Source: Pseudomonas sp. P818
GTDB taxonomy: Bacteria; Pseudomonadota; Gammaproteobacteria; Pseudomonadales; Pseudomonadaceae
Direction: 5' to 3'
Assembly: GCF_000418555.1 (NCBI RefSeq)
Contig: NZ_ATKM01000020.1
Location: 1-64,000, forward strand
Length of the DNA: 64,000 nucleotides
Numbering within the stretch: the stretch's first letter is position 1; every line of letters starts with the position of its first letter. The position numbers and the translations under genes are program-made. Below, one piece after another: positions 39,699-49,695 of this stretch. The notes under the pieces are model-generated. The model did no database searches, was not told the DNA's origin, and saw nothing but the letters and a program-made list of their open reading frames with translations.

Positions 39699-42541
39699 AT
39701 GGCAGTAAAACACCCCGCGTTCCGCAAGAAATTCCCACTGCTGGTTACCGGCAGTCTTCTGGCCTTACAGCCCGTGTTCAGCCTTCAGTCCTTTGCCGCC
39801 GAGCAATACGATTGCCAGGCGTCGCCTACGGGCGGCTGGGCATGCGCGCCGAAATCAGCCGCCAGTGCCGTGCCGCCGCGCCCGGTGCACAGTCGTGACG
39901 CGGTAAGCAGCAGCGGCTCGACCGGCACGGCCGCAGCCAAGCAGGACGCCGCTCCGGTGCTGGTTACCGAGAGCAAGGGCCGCGCCCTCGCCTCGCGTAG
40001 CCCCGACTACAGTCACTTGGACTGGGTCCCGCGCGATAAGTTGACCGCAGCGCAACTGGCTGAGGCCGGCCCGTACTGCGCAGGCGCCTACATCGAGCCG
40101 CTGCGTCCGGGCATGGATGACACCACGCCGCTGGACGAGTCGCCGATGTACGTGTCTGCCAAGGCCTCGCGCTTCGAGCAGGAAAAACAGATCGCTACCC
40201 TCGCTGGTGATGTGGTCCTGCGTCAGTCCGGCATGCAGGTCGAAGCCGATGAAGCCAGGCTGCACCAGACGGAAAACCGTGGTGAGCTGGTCGGCAACGT
40301 GCGTCTGCGTGACAAAGGCACCCTGGTGGTCGGCGACCGCGCGGAACTGCAGCTGGACAACGGCGAAGCCCGTATCGACAACGCCGAATACGTCATGCAT
40401 CAGGCTCACGTACGCGGCAGCGCGCTCTACGCCAAGCGCGAAGAGACCGCGATCATCCGCCTTAAAGACGGCACCTATACCCGCTGCGAGCCGGGTGACA
40501 ATGCCTGGCACCTGAAGGGCAACAACGTCACCCTGAACCCGGCGACCGGCTTCGGCACCGCGACCAACGTGACGCTGCGGGTCAAGGACATTCCGGTGTT
40601 CTACACCCCGTACATCTATTTCCCGATCGACGACCGTCGCCAGTCCGGCTTCCTGCCGCCCAGCCTCGGCACGTCGAGCAGCAATGGCTTCTCGCTGCAA
40701 ACGCCTTACTACTTCAACCTGGCGCCGAACTACGACGCCACGCTGTATCCGACCTATATGGCCAAACGCGGCCTGCTGATGGAAGGCGAGTTCCGCTACC
40801 TGACCGAAAGCAGCGAAGGACAAGTCGGCGGTGCCTGGCTGAATGACCAGGAAGACGAGCGCAAGCTGCAATCCGAGTACGAAGATCAGCGCTGGATGTA
40901 CAGCTGGCAACACAAGCAGGGCCTGAACTCGCGCTTGCTGGCCGAAGTTGACTACACCGACATCAGCGATCCCTATTACTTCCAGGATCTGAATACCGAT
41001 CTGGGTATCGAAACCACCAGCTACGTGAACCAGCGTGGCACGCTGACCTACCGCGGCGACAGCTACACCGCACGTCTGAACTTGCATGCGTACGAGCTGG
41101 CCAATATCACTGATGTGACCCCGTACGACCGCCTGCCGCAGATCACCCTGGACGGCAAGCTGCCCTTCAACCCGGGCGGCCTGGATTTCACCTATGGCAC
41201 CGAATACGTACGCTTCGACCGCAATCTGCGCTCAGGCTTCTTCGTCGACAAGGATGGCGTAACCGGCCGCCCGCAAGACCTCTGGTATGACGAGCGCCTG
41301 ACCGGCCTGAACCGTGCTGACGGTGAGCGCCTGCACCTGGAGCCTGGCGTCAGCCTGCCGCTGGATTGGAGCTGGGGCTTCATCAAGCCCCAGGTCAAAT
41401 ACCTGCACACGCAATACCAGATCAACCTGGATGGCAAAGGTAAATCCGAACTTGCGACCAACGACCCCGAAAGTCAGTGGTTCGGCGTCGACTACAAACG
41501 CTCCCCGAATCGCGGCGTCGGTCTGTTCAGCCTCGACAGCGGCCTATATTTCGACCGCAACACCCAGCTGTTCGGCAAGGACTTCCGTCAGACCCTGGAA
41601 CCTCGCGCCTTCTACCTCTATGTACCGGAAGAAGACCAGACCGATATCCCGGTATTCGACACCGGCGAGCCGACCTTCAGCTACGCCTCGCTGTGGCGTG
41701 AAAATCGCTTCAGTGGCAAGGATCGCATCGGTGACGAGAACAAACTGTCGCTGGGTGTGACCAGCCGCTGGATCGAGCCCAACGGCTTCGAGCGCCAGCG
41801 CTTCAGCATCGGCCAGGCCTTCTACTTCGAAGATCGCAAGGTGCAGCTGCCGGGTATCGATTACCGTACCCGCCAGGAGTCCACCTCCGATGTATCGCCC
41901 TATGCACTGGCGTATCTGTATCGCTTCAACCGCGACTGGCGCTTCTCCTCGACCTTCAACTGGGATCCGGATCAGCACGCCACCCGCTCGGGCAGCGCGA
42001 TGTTCCATTACCAGCCGGAAGCCAACCCAGGCAAGATCGTCAACTTCGGCTACCGCTATCGTAACGATACCGTGCGCTACGACCGCGACAGCGGTACCTG
42101 GACCACCAATCCGGACTACGGTAACGAGACTCTTGCCGACGGCTCGCCAACCCAGGCAAGATCGGTGCGCTACGGCCGAACCCCAACTACATCAAGAACT
42201 ACTACAAGATCGACCAGCATGACTTCTCCGTCATCTGGCCGCTGGCTCCGCAGTGGAGCCTGATCTCGCGCTGGCAGTACGACTATGGCCGCAACCGTAC
42301 CCTCGAAGCCTTCGGTGGTTTCGAATACGACAGCTGCTGCTGGAAGCTGCGCCTGATCAACCGCTACTGGATCGATTACGACGAAGTCAGCCTCGACCCA
42401 TCGCGCAACGACGAGCCGGACCGCGGCATCTTCCTGCAGATCGTCCTCAAGGGCCTCGGCGGCGTTGTTGGCAACAAGGTGGAAACTTTCCTCGACCAAG
42501 GCATTCAAGGTTACCGTGAACGTGAAGACCAAGCTTTCTGA
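39699..42541 (+). CDS. lptD: LPS-assembly protein LptD, frameshifted near 42147
   Basis: LptD is the essential outer-membrane barrel that inserts LPS with LptE. It begins MAVKHPAFRKKF with a signal peptide (about 1-35), an OstA/LptA-like jellyroll (near 150-290), then the barrel. The frame used from 39699 runs into out-of-frame sequence after 42146 and stops at 42263. The genuine C-terminus (NYIKNYYKIDQHDFSVIWP through LIVL-type strands to REREDQAF) continues in another frame from 42149 to the stop at 42541. One missing base near 42147 would restore the protein. The barrel-strand cysteines (SCCWKLRL) are present. Confidence 0.9.
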
Positions 42542-43814
42542 TCGCCTGCGCCCCCTGCTGTTGGGCGCAGCGCTGCTGGCGGCAACGGCTCAGGCCCAGG
42601 TTCGCCCACTGGACCGCGTCGTGGCCATCGTCGATAACGACGTGGTCATGCAGAGCCAACTCGATGCGCGCCTGCGCGAAGTGCAGCAGACCATCGACAA
42701 GCGTGGCGGCTCCCTGCCGCCCGAGCACGTACTCAGTCAGCAAGTGCTCGAGCGCCTGATCATCGAGAACATCCAGCTGCAGATCGGCGAACGCTCCGGC
42801 ATTCGCATCACCGACGAAGAGCTGAACCAGGCCATGGGCACCATTGCCCAGCGCAATGGCATGAGCCTGGAGCAATTCCGCGATGCCCTGGCACGTGACG
42901 GCCTGTCCTATGCCGACGCCCGTGACCAAGTGCGTCGCGAGATGGTCATCAGCCGCGTGCGCCAGCGCCGCGTGGCCGAACGCATCCAGGTGACCGACCA
43001 GGAAGTGCAGAACTTCCTCGCCTCCGATCTGGGCAAGATGCAGCTATCGGAAGAGTTCCGTCTGGCCAATATCCTGATCCCGGTTTCCGAGGGCGCTTCC
43101 TCCAGCGAAATCCAGGCCGCCGACCGGCAAGCGCAGGAGCTGTATCAGCAACTGCAACAAGGCGCCGACTTCGGCCAGCTGGCAGTGGCTCGCTCGGCCA
43201 GCGAAAACGCCCTGGAAGGTGGTGAGATGGGCTGGCGCAAGGCCGGTCAACTGCCGCCGCCGTTCGACAGCATGATCAGCCAGCTGAACCCGGGCGAGGT
43301 TACCGAGCCGGTGCGTACACCGGGCGGCTTCATCATCCTCAAGCTGATCGAGAAGCGTGGTGGCGATACTCAGGTGCGCGACGAAGTGCATGTTCGCCAT
43401 ATCCTGATCAAGCCCAGCGAAATCCGCAGCGAAGAAGAAACCCGTCGCCTGGTCGAGCGTCTGTATCAGCGCATCGTGGCTGGCGAGGATTTCGCCGAGC
43501 TGGCGAAGAACTTCTCGGAAGATCCGGGTTCGGCACTCAATGGCGGCGATCTGAACTGGATCGACCCCAATGCCCTGGTACCCGAGTTCCGCGAAGTGAT
43601 GAGCAACACCGCCAGCGGCGAGCTGTCCAAGCCGTTCAAGAGCCCTTACGGCTGGCATGTGCTGCAGGTCTTGGGGCGGCGTGCCACGGACAACAGCGAG
43701 GAGTTTCGCAAGCAACAGGCCGCGAACCTGCTACGCAACCGCAAGTACGACGAAGAACTGCAGGCCTGGCTGCGCCAGATCCGCGACGAAGCCTACGTCG
43801 AAACCAAGCTGTAA
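42522..43814 (+). CDS. surA: Periplasmic chaperone/prolyl isomerase SurA
   Basis: SurA escorts outer-membrane proteins, including LptD, across the periplasm. The 430-residue protein has a signal peptide (about 1-25, ending AQA), an N-terminal chaperone domain, and two parvulin repeats (about 175-275 and 285-385; the second includes VRHILIKPSEI and FAELAKNFSEDPGS). The start is GTG at 42522 (KTKLSDRLRP next), or possibly GTG at 42516. It overlaps the corrected lptD end by 20 bp. Confidence 0.94.
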   Translation: MKTKLSDRLRPLLLGAALLAATAQAQVRPLDRVVAIVDNDVVMQSQLDARLREVQQTIDKRGGSLPPEHVLSQQVLERLIIENIQLQIGERSGIRITDEELNQAMGTIAQRNGMSLEQFRDALARDGLSYADARDQVRREMVISRVRQRRVAERIQVTDQEVQNFLASDLGKMQLSEEFRLANILIPVSEGASSSEIQAADRQAQELYQQLQQGADFGQLAVARSASENALEGGEMGWRKAGQLPPPFDSMISQLNPGEVTEPVRTPGGFIILKLIEKRGGDTQVRDEVHVRHILIKPSEIRSEEETRRLVERLYQRIVAGEDFAELAKNFSEDPGSALNGGDLNWIDPNALVPEFREVMSNTASGELSKPFKSPYGWHVLQVLGRRATDNSEEFRKQQAANLLRNRKYDEELQAWLRQIRDEAYVETKL

Positions 43815-43830
43815 GAGCGGTTTCGAACCG

Positions 43831-43857
43831 AAAGCCCGGCCTAGCGCCGGGCTTTTT
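43831..43857 (+). terminator. Terminator after surA
   Basis: The 10-bp stem AAAGCCCGGC/GCCGGGCTTT with a 5-base loop and a T run lies 17 bases after the surA stop. Confidence 0.9.
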
Positions 43858-43910
43858 CGTTTCCGGCCCGGCAGCGTAAACTGGCGCCCCACGCCACACC
43901 GAGAGCCATC

Positions 43911-44906
43911 ATGACTGCGCAGCAATGCTTTGCCCTTACCCCAGGCGAGCCCGCCGGCATCGGCCCCGATCTCTGCCTGCTGCTGGCTCGACAGGCGCAA
44001 CCAGCTCCGCTGGTCAGCATCACCAGCCGGGAGCTGCTGGCTGAACGTGCAAGGCAATTGGGACTGGATATCAAGCTGCTGGAGGTAGGCCCTAAGCAGT
44101 GGCCAGACCGCCCTGCCCCCGCAGGCGCGCTGTATGTCTGGGATACACCGCTGGCTGCCCCGGCAACGCCAGGCAAACTGACCCCCGCCAATGCTGCCTA
44201 CGTACTGGAAACCCTCACCCGCGCTGGCCAGGGCTGTCTGGACGAAACCTTCGCCGCGATGATCACCGCGCCCGTGCACAAGGGCGTGATCAACGAGGCA
44301 GGCATCGCCTTCTCTGGCCATACCGAGTTTCTCGCCGAACTGACCCACACCGAGCAAGTGGTGATGATGCTGGCGACCCGCGGCTTGCGTGTGGCGTTGG
44401 TCACCACTCACCTGCCGCTCAGGGATGTAGCAAGCGCCATCACCGCCGAGCGCCTGGAGCGGGTCACCCGCATCCTGCACGCAGATCTGCAAAGCAAGTT
44501 CGGCATCGCCGAGCCGCGCATCCTGGTCTGCGGGCTCAATCCGCATGCAGGCGAAGGCGGCCATCTGGGCCGCGAGGAAATCGAGATCATCGAGCCGACG
44601 CTGGAGCGTCTGCGCAGCGAAGGCATGAACCTGATCGGCCCGTTGCCGGCCGACACCCTGTTCACCCCCAAGTACCTCGAACATGCCGATGCGGTGCTGG
44701 CCATGTACCACGACCAGGGCCTGCCCGTGCTCAAGTTCAAGGGCTTCGGCGCGGCGCTCAACGTCACCCTGGGCCTGCCGATCATCCGCACCTCGGTGGA
44801 TCACGGTACCGCTCTCGATCTCGCTGGCACCGGCAAGGTCGATACCGGCAGTCTGCAAGTGGCGCTGGAAACCGCCTATCAGATGGCCGCCAGCCACCAG
44901 CGATGA
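43911..44906 (+). CDS. pdxA: 4-hydroxythreonine-4-phosphate dehydrogenase
   Basis: PdxA oxidises 4-phosphohydroxy-L-threonine in pyridoxal phosphate synthesis. The 331-residue protein has the N-terminal TPGEPAGIGPDL, the metal-binding histidines in FSGHTEFLAE and AMYHDQGLPVLK, and GLNPHAGEGG. It lies in the conserved surA-pdxA-rsmA-apaG-apaH order. Confidence 0.96.
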   Translation: MTAQQCFALTPGEPAGIGPDLCLLLARQAQPAPLVSITSRELLAERARQLGLDIKLLEVGPKQWPDRPAPAGALYVWDTPLAAPATPGKLTPANAAYVLETLTRAGQGCLDETFAAMITAPVHKGVINEAGIAFSGHTEFLAELTHTEQVVMMLATRGLRVALVTTHLPLRDVASAITAERLERVTRILHADLQSKFGIAEPRILVCGLNPHAGEGGHLGREEIEIIEPTLERLRSEGMNLIGPLPADTLFTPKYLEHADAVLAMYHDQGLPVLKFKGFGAALNVTLGLPIIRTSVDHGTALDLAGTGKVDTGSLQVALETAYQMAASHQR

Positions 44907-45019
44907 ACCACTGAGACCCTGGCACGCGCCCGCGGCGCCATTCGCTGGTAGACTGTGCGACTTTCTTTTTTGCATCCAGCCTCGAGCACTGCACCTCGAG
45001 GCGCTGCGCGGAGCCGCAC

Positions 45020-45829
45020 ATGTCCGAATACCAACACCGCGCGCGCAAGCGCTTCGGCCAGAACTTCCTGCATGACGCCGGAGTGATCGACCGCATCCTG
45101 CGCGCCATTCGCGCCAAGGAAGATGAGCGCCTGCTGGAAATCGGTCCCGGCCAGGGCGCCATTACCGAGGGTTTGCTCGGCAGCGGTGCGCAGCTCGACG
45201 TGATCGAACTCGACCTCGACCTGATCCCCATCCTGCAAAGCAAGTTCGGCGACAATCCGCGCTTTCGCCTGAACCAGGGCGACGCATTGAAATTCGACTT
45301 CGCCCGCCTCGAAGCAGCGCCACGCAGTCTGCGTGTAGTCGGCAACCTGCCCTACAACATCTCCACGCCGCTGATTTTCCATCTGCTGGACAACGCGCCG
45401 CTGATACGCGACATGCACTTCATGCTGCAGAAGGAAGTGGTCGAGCGCATGGCCGCCGGCCCGGGTGGCGGCGACTGGGGCCGCCTGTCGATCATGGTGC
45501 AGTACCACTGCCGTGTGGAGCATCTGTTCAATGTCGGCCCCGGCGCCTTCAACCCGCCGCCCAAGGTCGACTCGGCCATCGTGCGCCTGGTGCCGCATGA
45601 AACCCTGCCACACCCGGCCAAGGACCATCGCCTGCTCGAACGCGTGGTGCGTGAAGCCTTCAACCAGCGCCGCAAGACCCTGCGCAATACGCTCAAGCAG
45701 CTGCTACCGGCCGAAGCCATCGAGGCAGCCGGCGTCGACGGCAGTCTGCGCCCCGAACAGCTGGATCTGGCCGCCTTCGTTCGCCTGGCCGACCAGCTGG
45801 CTCTGCAGCCCTGCGCTGCGCAGGACTAA
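45020..45829 (+). CDS. rsmA: 16S rRNA dimethyladenosine methyltransferase
   Basis: RsmA (KsgA) dimethylates the two adenosines in the 3' terminal hairpin of 16S rRNA. The 269-residue enzyme has GQNFLHD near the N-terminus, SAM motif IGPGQG (41-46), acidic VIELD and the catalytic NLPY (109-112), with a C-terminal helical domain. A 113-bp gap with a possible promoter separates it from pdxA. Confidence 0.97.
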   Translation: MSEYQHRARKRFGQNFLHDAGVIDRILRAIRAKEDERLLEIGPGQGAITEGLLGSGAQLDVIELDLDLIPILQSKFGDNPRFRLNQGDALKFDFARLEAAPRSLRVVGNLPYNISTPLIFHLLDNAPLIRDMHFMLQKEVVERMAAGPGGGDWGRLSIMVQYHCRVEHLFNVGPGAFNPPPKVDSAIVRLVPHETLPHPAKDHRLLERVVREAFNQRRKTLRNTLKQLLPAEAIEAAGVDGSLRPEQLDLAAFVRLADQLALQPCAAQD

Positions 45830-45858
45830 ACTGCAATCAGGCTCAACGGATCACGCGC

Positions 45859-46239
45859 ATGTCCGACCCTCGTTATCAGATCGACGTCAGCGTCACCACC
45901 CACTATCTGGCTGCACAATCGCAGCCGGAGCAGAACCGCTACGCGTTTTCCTACACCGTGACCATCGTCAATAACGGCGAGTTGCCGGCGCAGTTGCTGT
46001 CGCGCCATTGGATCATCACCGATGGCGACGGCCGCGTGCAGGAAGTCCGCGGTGCCGGTGTGATCGGCCAACAACCGCACATCGAGCCAGGCGCCAGCCA
46101 CACCTACAGTAGCGGAACGGTGATGGCCACCCAGGTCGGCACCATGCAGGGCAGCTATCAGATGCTTGCCGAGGACGGCAAACGCTTCGACGCAACCATT
46201 GCACCGTTCCGCCTGGCGGTACCAGGAGCACTGCACTGA
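45859..46239 (+). CDS. apaG: ApaG domain protein (Co2+/Mg2+ efflux-associated)
   Basis: The 126-residue beta-sandwich protein carries the family segments YTVTIVNNGELPAQLLSRHW, VIGQQPHIEPG and GTMQGSYQM. Its biochemical role is unsettled, though it is linked to divalent cation tolerance in Salmonella. Its stop overlaps the apaH start (TGATG), indicating coupling. Confidence 0.95.
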   Translation: MSDPRYQIDVSVTTHYLAAQSQPEQNRYAFSYTVTIVNNGELPAQLLSRHWIITDGDGRVQEVRGAGVIGQQPHIEPGASHTYSSGTVMATQVGTMQGSYQMLAEDGKRFDATIAPFRLAVPGALH

Positions 46240-47057
46240 TGGCCGTTTACGCCGTCGGCGACCTGCAGGGCTGCCTGAAACCACTCAAATGCCTGCTTGA
46301 GCAGGTGGCATTCGATCCGGCGCAGGACCAGCTCTGGCTGGTCGGCGATCTGGTCAACCGCGGCCCGCAGTCGCTGGAAACCCTGCGTTTCCTCTACTCC
46401 ATCCGCCAGGCGGTCACCTGCGTGCTGGGTAACCATGACCTGCATCTGCTGGCGGTAGCGCATAACATCGAGCGCCTGAAGAAGGGCGATACCCTGCGCG
46501 AGATTCTCGACGCGCCGGATCGCAACGACCTGCTCGACTGGCTGCGCATGCAGAAGCTGGTGCACCACGATGCCGAGCGCAAGGTGACCCTGGTACATGC
46601 CGGCATCCCTCCCCAGTGGACGCTGAGCAAGGCATTGCGCCGAGCCGCCGAGGTCGAAGAGGCACTGCGTGATGATGCCCGCCTGCCCCTGTTTCTCGAC
46701 GGCATGTATGGCAACGAACCCGCCAAATGGAACAAGGATCTGCATGGCGTCACCCGCCTGCGGGTCATCACCAACTATTTCACCCGCATGCGCTTCTGCA
46801 AGGCAGATGGCACACTGGACCTGAAGACGAAGGAAGGCCTCGACAACGCTCCGCCCGGCTTCGCGCCCTGGTTCAGCCACCCACAACGCAAGATGCGCGG
46901 CGAGAAGATCATCTTCGGGCACTGGGCAGCGCTGGAAGGCCATTGCAACGAGCCAGGCCTCTACGCTCTGGACACCGGCTGCGTCTGGGGCAATGCGATG
47001 ACCCTGCTCGATGTCGACAGTGGCGCCCTGCACCGCTGTACCTGTCCCAAGGAATAA
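46239..47057 (+). CDS. apaH: Symmetrical diadenosine tetraphosphatase
   Basis: ApaH splits Ap4A into two ADP and removes Np4 caps from RNA. The 272-residue metallophosphatase shows GDLQGC, GDLVNRGP and GNHDLHLL at the N-terminus, and a metal-binding His in LVHAGIPP. It is translationally coupled to apaG. Confidence 0.97.
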   Translation: MAVYAVGDLQGCLKPLKCLLEQVAFDPAQDQLWLVGDLVNRGPQSLETLRFLYSIRQAVTCVLGNHDLHLLAVAHNIERLKKGDTLREILDAPDRNDLLDWLRMQKLVHHDAERKVTLVHAGIPPQWTLSKALRRAAEVEEALRDDARLPLFLDGMYGNEPAKWNKDLHGVTRLRVITNYFTRMRFCKADGTLDLKTKEGLDNAPPGFAPWFSHPQRKMRGEKIIFGHWAALEGHCNEPGLYALDTGCVWGNAMTLLDVDSGALHRCTCPKE

Positions 47058-47086
47058 GCCCGCCCCATCCGGTAAAGGTCCCGAAC

Positions 47087-47416
47087 ATGAGCGAATTCAA
47101 GCGTATCTCCCCACAACAGGCGCAAGAGCTGCGTACCCAGGGCGCTGTGGTAGTCGACATTCGCGACCCGCACAGCTTCGCCAATGGCCACATCAGCGGC
47201 TCGCGCCATCTGGACAACCACTCACTGCATGACTTCATCACCCACGCCGACCTCGACGCACCGCTGATCGTCTCCTGCTACCACGGCAATTCCAGCCAGG
47301 GCGCGGCGGCTTATCTTGCAGGCCAGGGTTTCTCGGAGGTGTACAGCCTCGACGGCGGTTTCGAGCTTTGGCGCGCCACCTACCCAAGCGAGACGGCACA
47401 AAGTTCCGAAGAATAA
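47087..47416 (+). CDS. glpE: Thiosulfate sulfurtransferase GlpE
   Basis: This single-domain rhodanese transfers sulfur from thiosulfate to cyanide or thiol acceptors. The 109-residue protein has active Cys64 in the loop SCYHGNSSQG, plus VVDIRDPHSFANGH near the N-terminus. The start at 47087 follows the apaH stop by 29 bases. Confidence 0.94.
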   Translation: MSEFKRISPQQAQELRTQGAVVVDIRDPHSFANGHISGSRHLDNHSLHDFITHADLDAPLIVSCYHGNSSQGAAAYLAGQGFSEVYSLDGGFELWRATYPSETAQSSEE

Positions 47417-47501
47417 ATTTCTTCACGCGGCAGGCCGCGCCCGCTCTGGCCTGCCGCCACTTCCCGACGCACGGTAACATCCAGTTATCGTTGTCCCGAC
47501 C

Positions 47502-47528
47502 TTGACGCTCTGCAGAACGAACTATTCT
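47502..47528 (+). promoter_or_regulatory. Possible promoter for prkA-yeaH-spoVR
   Basis: TTGACG at 47502-47507 and TATTCT at 47523-47528 are spaced by only 15 bp. The CTATTCT box also resembles a sigma-S -10 (CTATACT). yeaG-yeaH is RpoS-dependent in E. coli. The rest of the 282-bp gap shows no gene. Confidence 0.3.
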
Positions 47529-47698
47529 GTTACTCAGGCCATCCCACTGAAGGTAGAGCCGGCCAACCGGCATCGGGCCATCGGAGCGACTTTTAGGTTT
47601 TGGGGGATTGTTCCCGACTTCTTCGGAGCCGGCGTCACCCAGCACCTGCATGCACGACCGATCCCGAGCCAGCTTTCAGCATCGAGCGAGGTGAAGTC

Positions 47699-49621
47699 AT
47701 GAGCATTTTCAGTCACTTCCAACAACGTTTCGAGGCGACCCGCCAGGAGGAGTACTCGCTGCAGGAGTACCTCGAACTGTGCAAACAGGATCGCAGCGCC
47801 TACGCCACTGCGGCCGAACGCCTGCTGATGGCCATTGGCGAACCGGAGTTGCTGGACACTTCCAATGACCCACGGCTGTCACGCATCTTTTCCAACAAGG
47901 TGATCCGCCGCTATCCGGCCTTCGCCGACTTCCATGGCATGGAAGAATGCATCGACCAGATCGTCTCCTATTTCCGCCACGCCGCGCAGGGTCTGGAGGA
48001 GAAGAAGCAGATCCTCTACCTGCTGGGTCCGGTGGGCGGCGGTAAATCCTCGCTGGCCGAAAAGCTCAAGCAGCTGATGGAAAAGGTGCCCTTCTACGCC
48101 ATCAAGGGCTCACCAGTATTCGAGTCACCGCTGGGGCTGTTCAACGCCACCGAAGACGGCGCCATTCTCGAAGAGGACTACGGTATCCCACGGCGCTACC
48201 TCAGCTCGATCATGTCACCCTGGGCGACCAAGCGCCTACAGGAATTCGGCGGCGACATCAGCCAGTTCCGCGTGGTCAAGCTGTATCCGTCGATCCTCAA
48301 CCAGATCGCCGTGGCCAAGACCGAGCCGGGCGACGAGAACAACCAGGACATTTCCGCCCTGGTCGGCAAGGTGGATATCCGCAAACTGGAGGAATTCCCG
48401 CAGAACGACGCCGACGCGTACAGCTACTCGGGCGCGCTGTGCCGGGCCAACCAGGGCCTGATGGAATTCGTCGAGATGTTCAAGGCGCCCATCAAGGTCC
48501 TGCACCCGTTGCTGACCGCTACCCAGGAGGGCAACTACAACAGCACCGAAGGCCTTGGGGCGATTCCCTACAGCGGCATCCTGCTGGCCCACTCCAACGA
48601 ATCGGAATGGCACAGCTTCCGCAACAACAAGAACAACGAAGCCTTCATCGACCGGATCTACATCGTCAAGGTGCCCTACTGCCTGCGCGTCACCGATGAA
48701 ATCCGCATCTACGACAAGCTGTTGATCAACAGCTCGCTGGCCAAGGCCCATTGCGCCCCGGACACCCTGAAGATGCTCGCCCAGTTCAGCGTGCTGAGCC
48801 GCCTCAAGGAGCCGGAAAACTCCAACATCTACTCGAAGATGCGCGTCTACGACGGCGAGAATCTCAAGGATACCGATCCGAAAGCCAAGTCGATCCAGGA
48901 ATACCGAGACAGTGCCGGCGTGGACGAAGGCATGAACGGCCTGTCGACCCGCTTCGCCTTCAAGATCCTCTCCAAGGTGTTCAACTTCGACCCACACGAG
49001 GTGGCGGCCAACCCGGTGCACCTGCTCTACGTGCTGGAGCAGCAGATCGAACAGGAGCAGTTCCCCGCCGAAGTGCGCGAGCGCTATCTGCGCTACATCA
49101 AGGAATATCTGGCGCCGCGCTACATCGAGTTCATCGGCAAGGAAATCCAGACCGCCTACCTGGAGTCCTACAGCGAGTACGGGCAGAACATCTTCGACCG
49201 CTACGTGCTGTACGCCGACTTCTGGATTCAGGATCAGGAATACCGCGACCCGGAAACGGGCGAAATCCTCAACCGCGTGGCGCTGAACGAAGAACTGGAG
49301 AAGATCGAGAAGCCAGCCGGCATCAGCAACCCGAAGGATTTCCGCAACGAGATCGTCAACTTCGTGCTGCGCGCCCGCGCCAACAACAACGGCAAGAACC
49401 CCACCTGGCTCAGCTACGAGAAGCTGCGTGTGGTCATCGAGAAGAAGATGTTCTCCAACACCGAGGACCTGCTCCCGGTCATCAGCTTCAACGCCAAGGG
49501 CAGCAAGGAGGATCAGCAGAAGCACAACGACTTCGTCAAACGCATGGTCGAGCGCGGCTACACCGAGAAGCAGGTGCGCCTGCTGTCGGAGTGGTACCTG
49601 CGGGTTCGCAAGTCTCAGTAA
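47699..49621 (+). CDS. prkA: PrkA/YeaG family AAA serine kinase
   Basis: The 640-residue cytoplasmic protein has an N-terminal AAA domain with Walker A GPVGGGKS (110-117) and a C-terminal kinase-like PrkA domain. In E. coli, YeaG works with YeaH in stationary-phase and nitrogen-starvation responses. The start MSIFSHFQQR at 47699 follows a GAGGTGAAG ribosome-binding site. It leads the conserved prkA-yeaH-spoVR cluster. Confidence 0.95.
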   Translation: MSIFSHFQQRFEATRQEEYSLQEYLELCKQDRSAYATAAERLLMAIGEPELLDTSNDPRLSRIFSNKVIRRYPAFADFHGMEECIDQIVSYFRHAAQGLEEKKQILYLLGPVGGGKSSLAEKLKQLMEKVPFYAIKGSPVFESPLGLFNATEDGAILEEDYGIPRRYLSSIMSPWATKRLQEFGGDISQFRVVKLYPSILNQIAVAKTEPGDENNQDISALVGKVDIRKLEEFPQNDADAYSYSGALCRANQGLMEFVEMFKAPIKVLHPLLTATQEGNYNSTEGLGAIPYSGILLAHSNESEWHSFRNNKNNEAFIDRIYIVKVPYCLRVTDEIRIYDKLLINSSLAKAHCAPDTLKMLAQFSVLSRLKEPENSNIYSKMRVYDGENLKDTDPKAKSIQEYRDSAGVDEGMNGLSTRFAFKILSKVFNFDPHEVAANPVHLLYVLEQQIEQEQFPAEVRERYLRYIKEYLAPRYIEFIGKEIQTAYLESYSEYGQNIFDRYVLYADFWIQDQEYRDPETGEILNRVALNEELEKIEKPAGISNPKDFRNEIVNFVLRARANNNGKNPTWLSYEKLRVVIEKKMFSNTEDLLPVISFNAKGSKEDQQKHNDFVKRMVERGYTEKQVRLLSEWYLRVRKSQ

Positions 49622-49695
49622 GCCCTATCCGGCGCGCAACCCGCGCCGGGTCATTCGCTGCCTGCCTGTGACTACGGACAGGCTAGGGAGATGTC

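Noticed and set aside
39699..42263. lptD as a functional truncated variant
   Set aside because: The missing C-terminal barrel is still present and undamaged in the next frame and overlaps surA in the normal way, so a recent or artificial one-base error is more likely.
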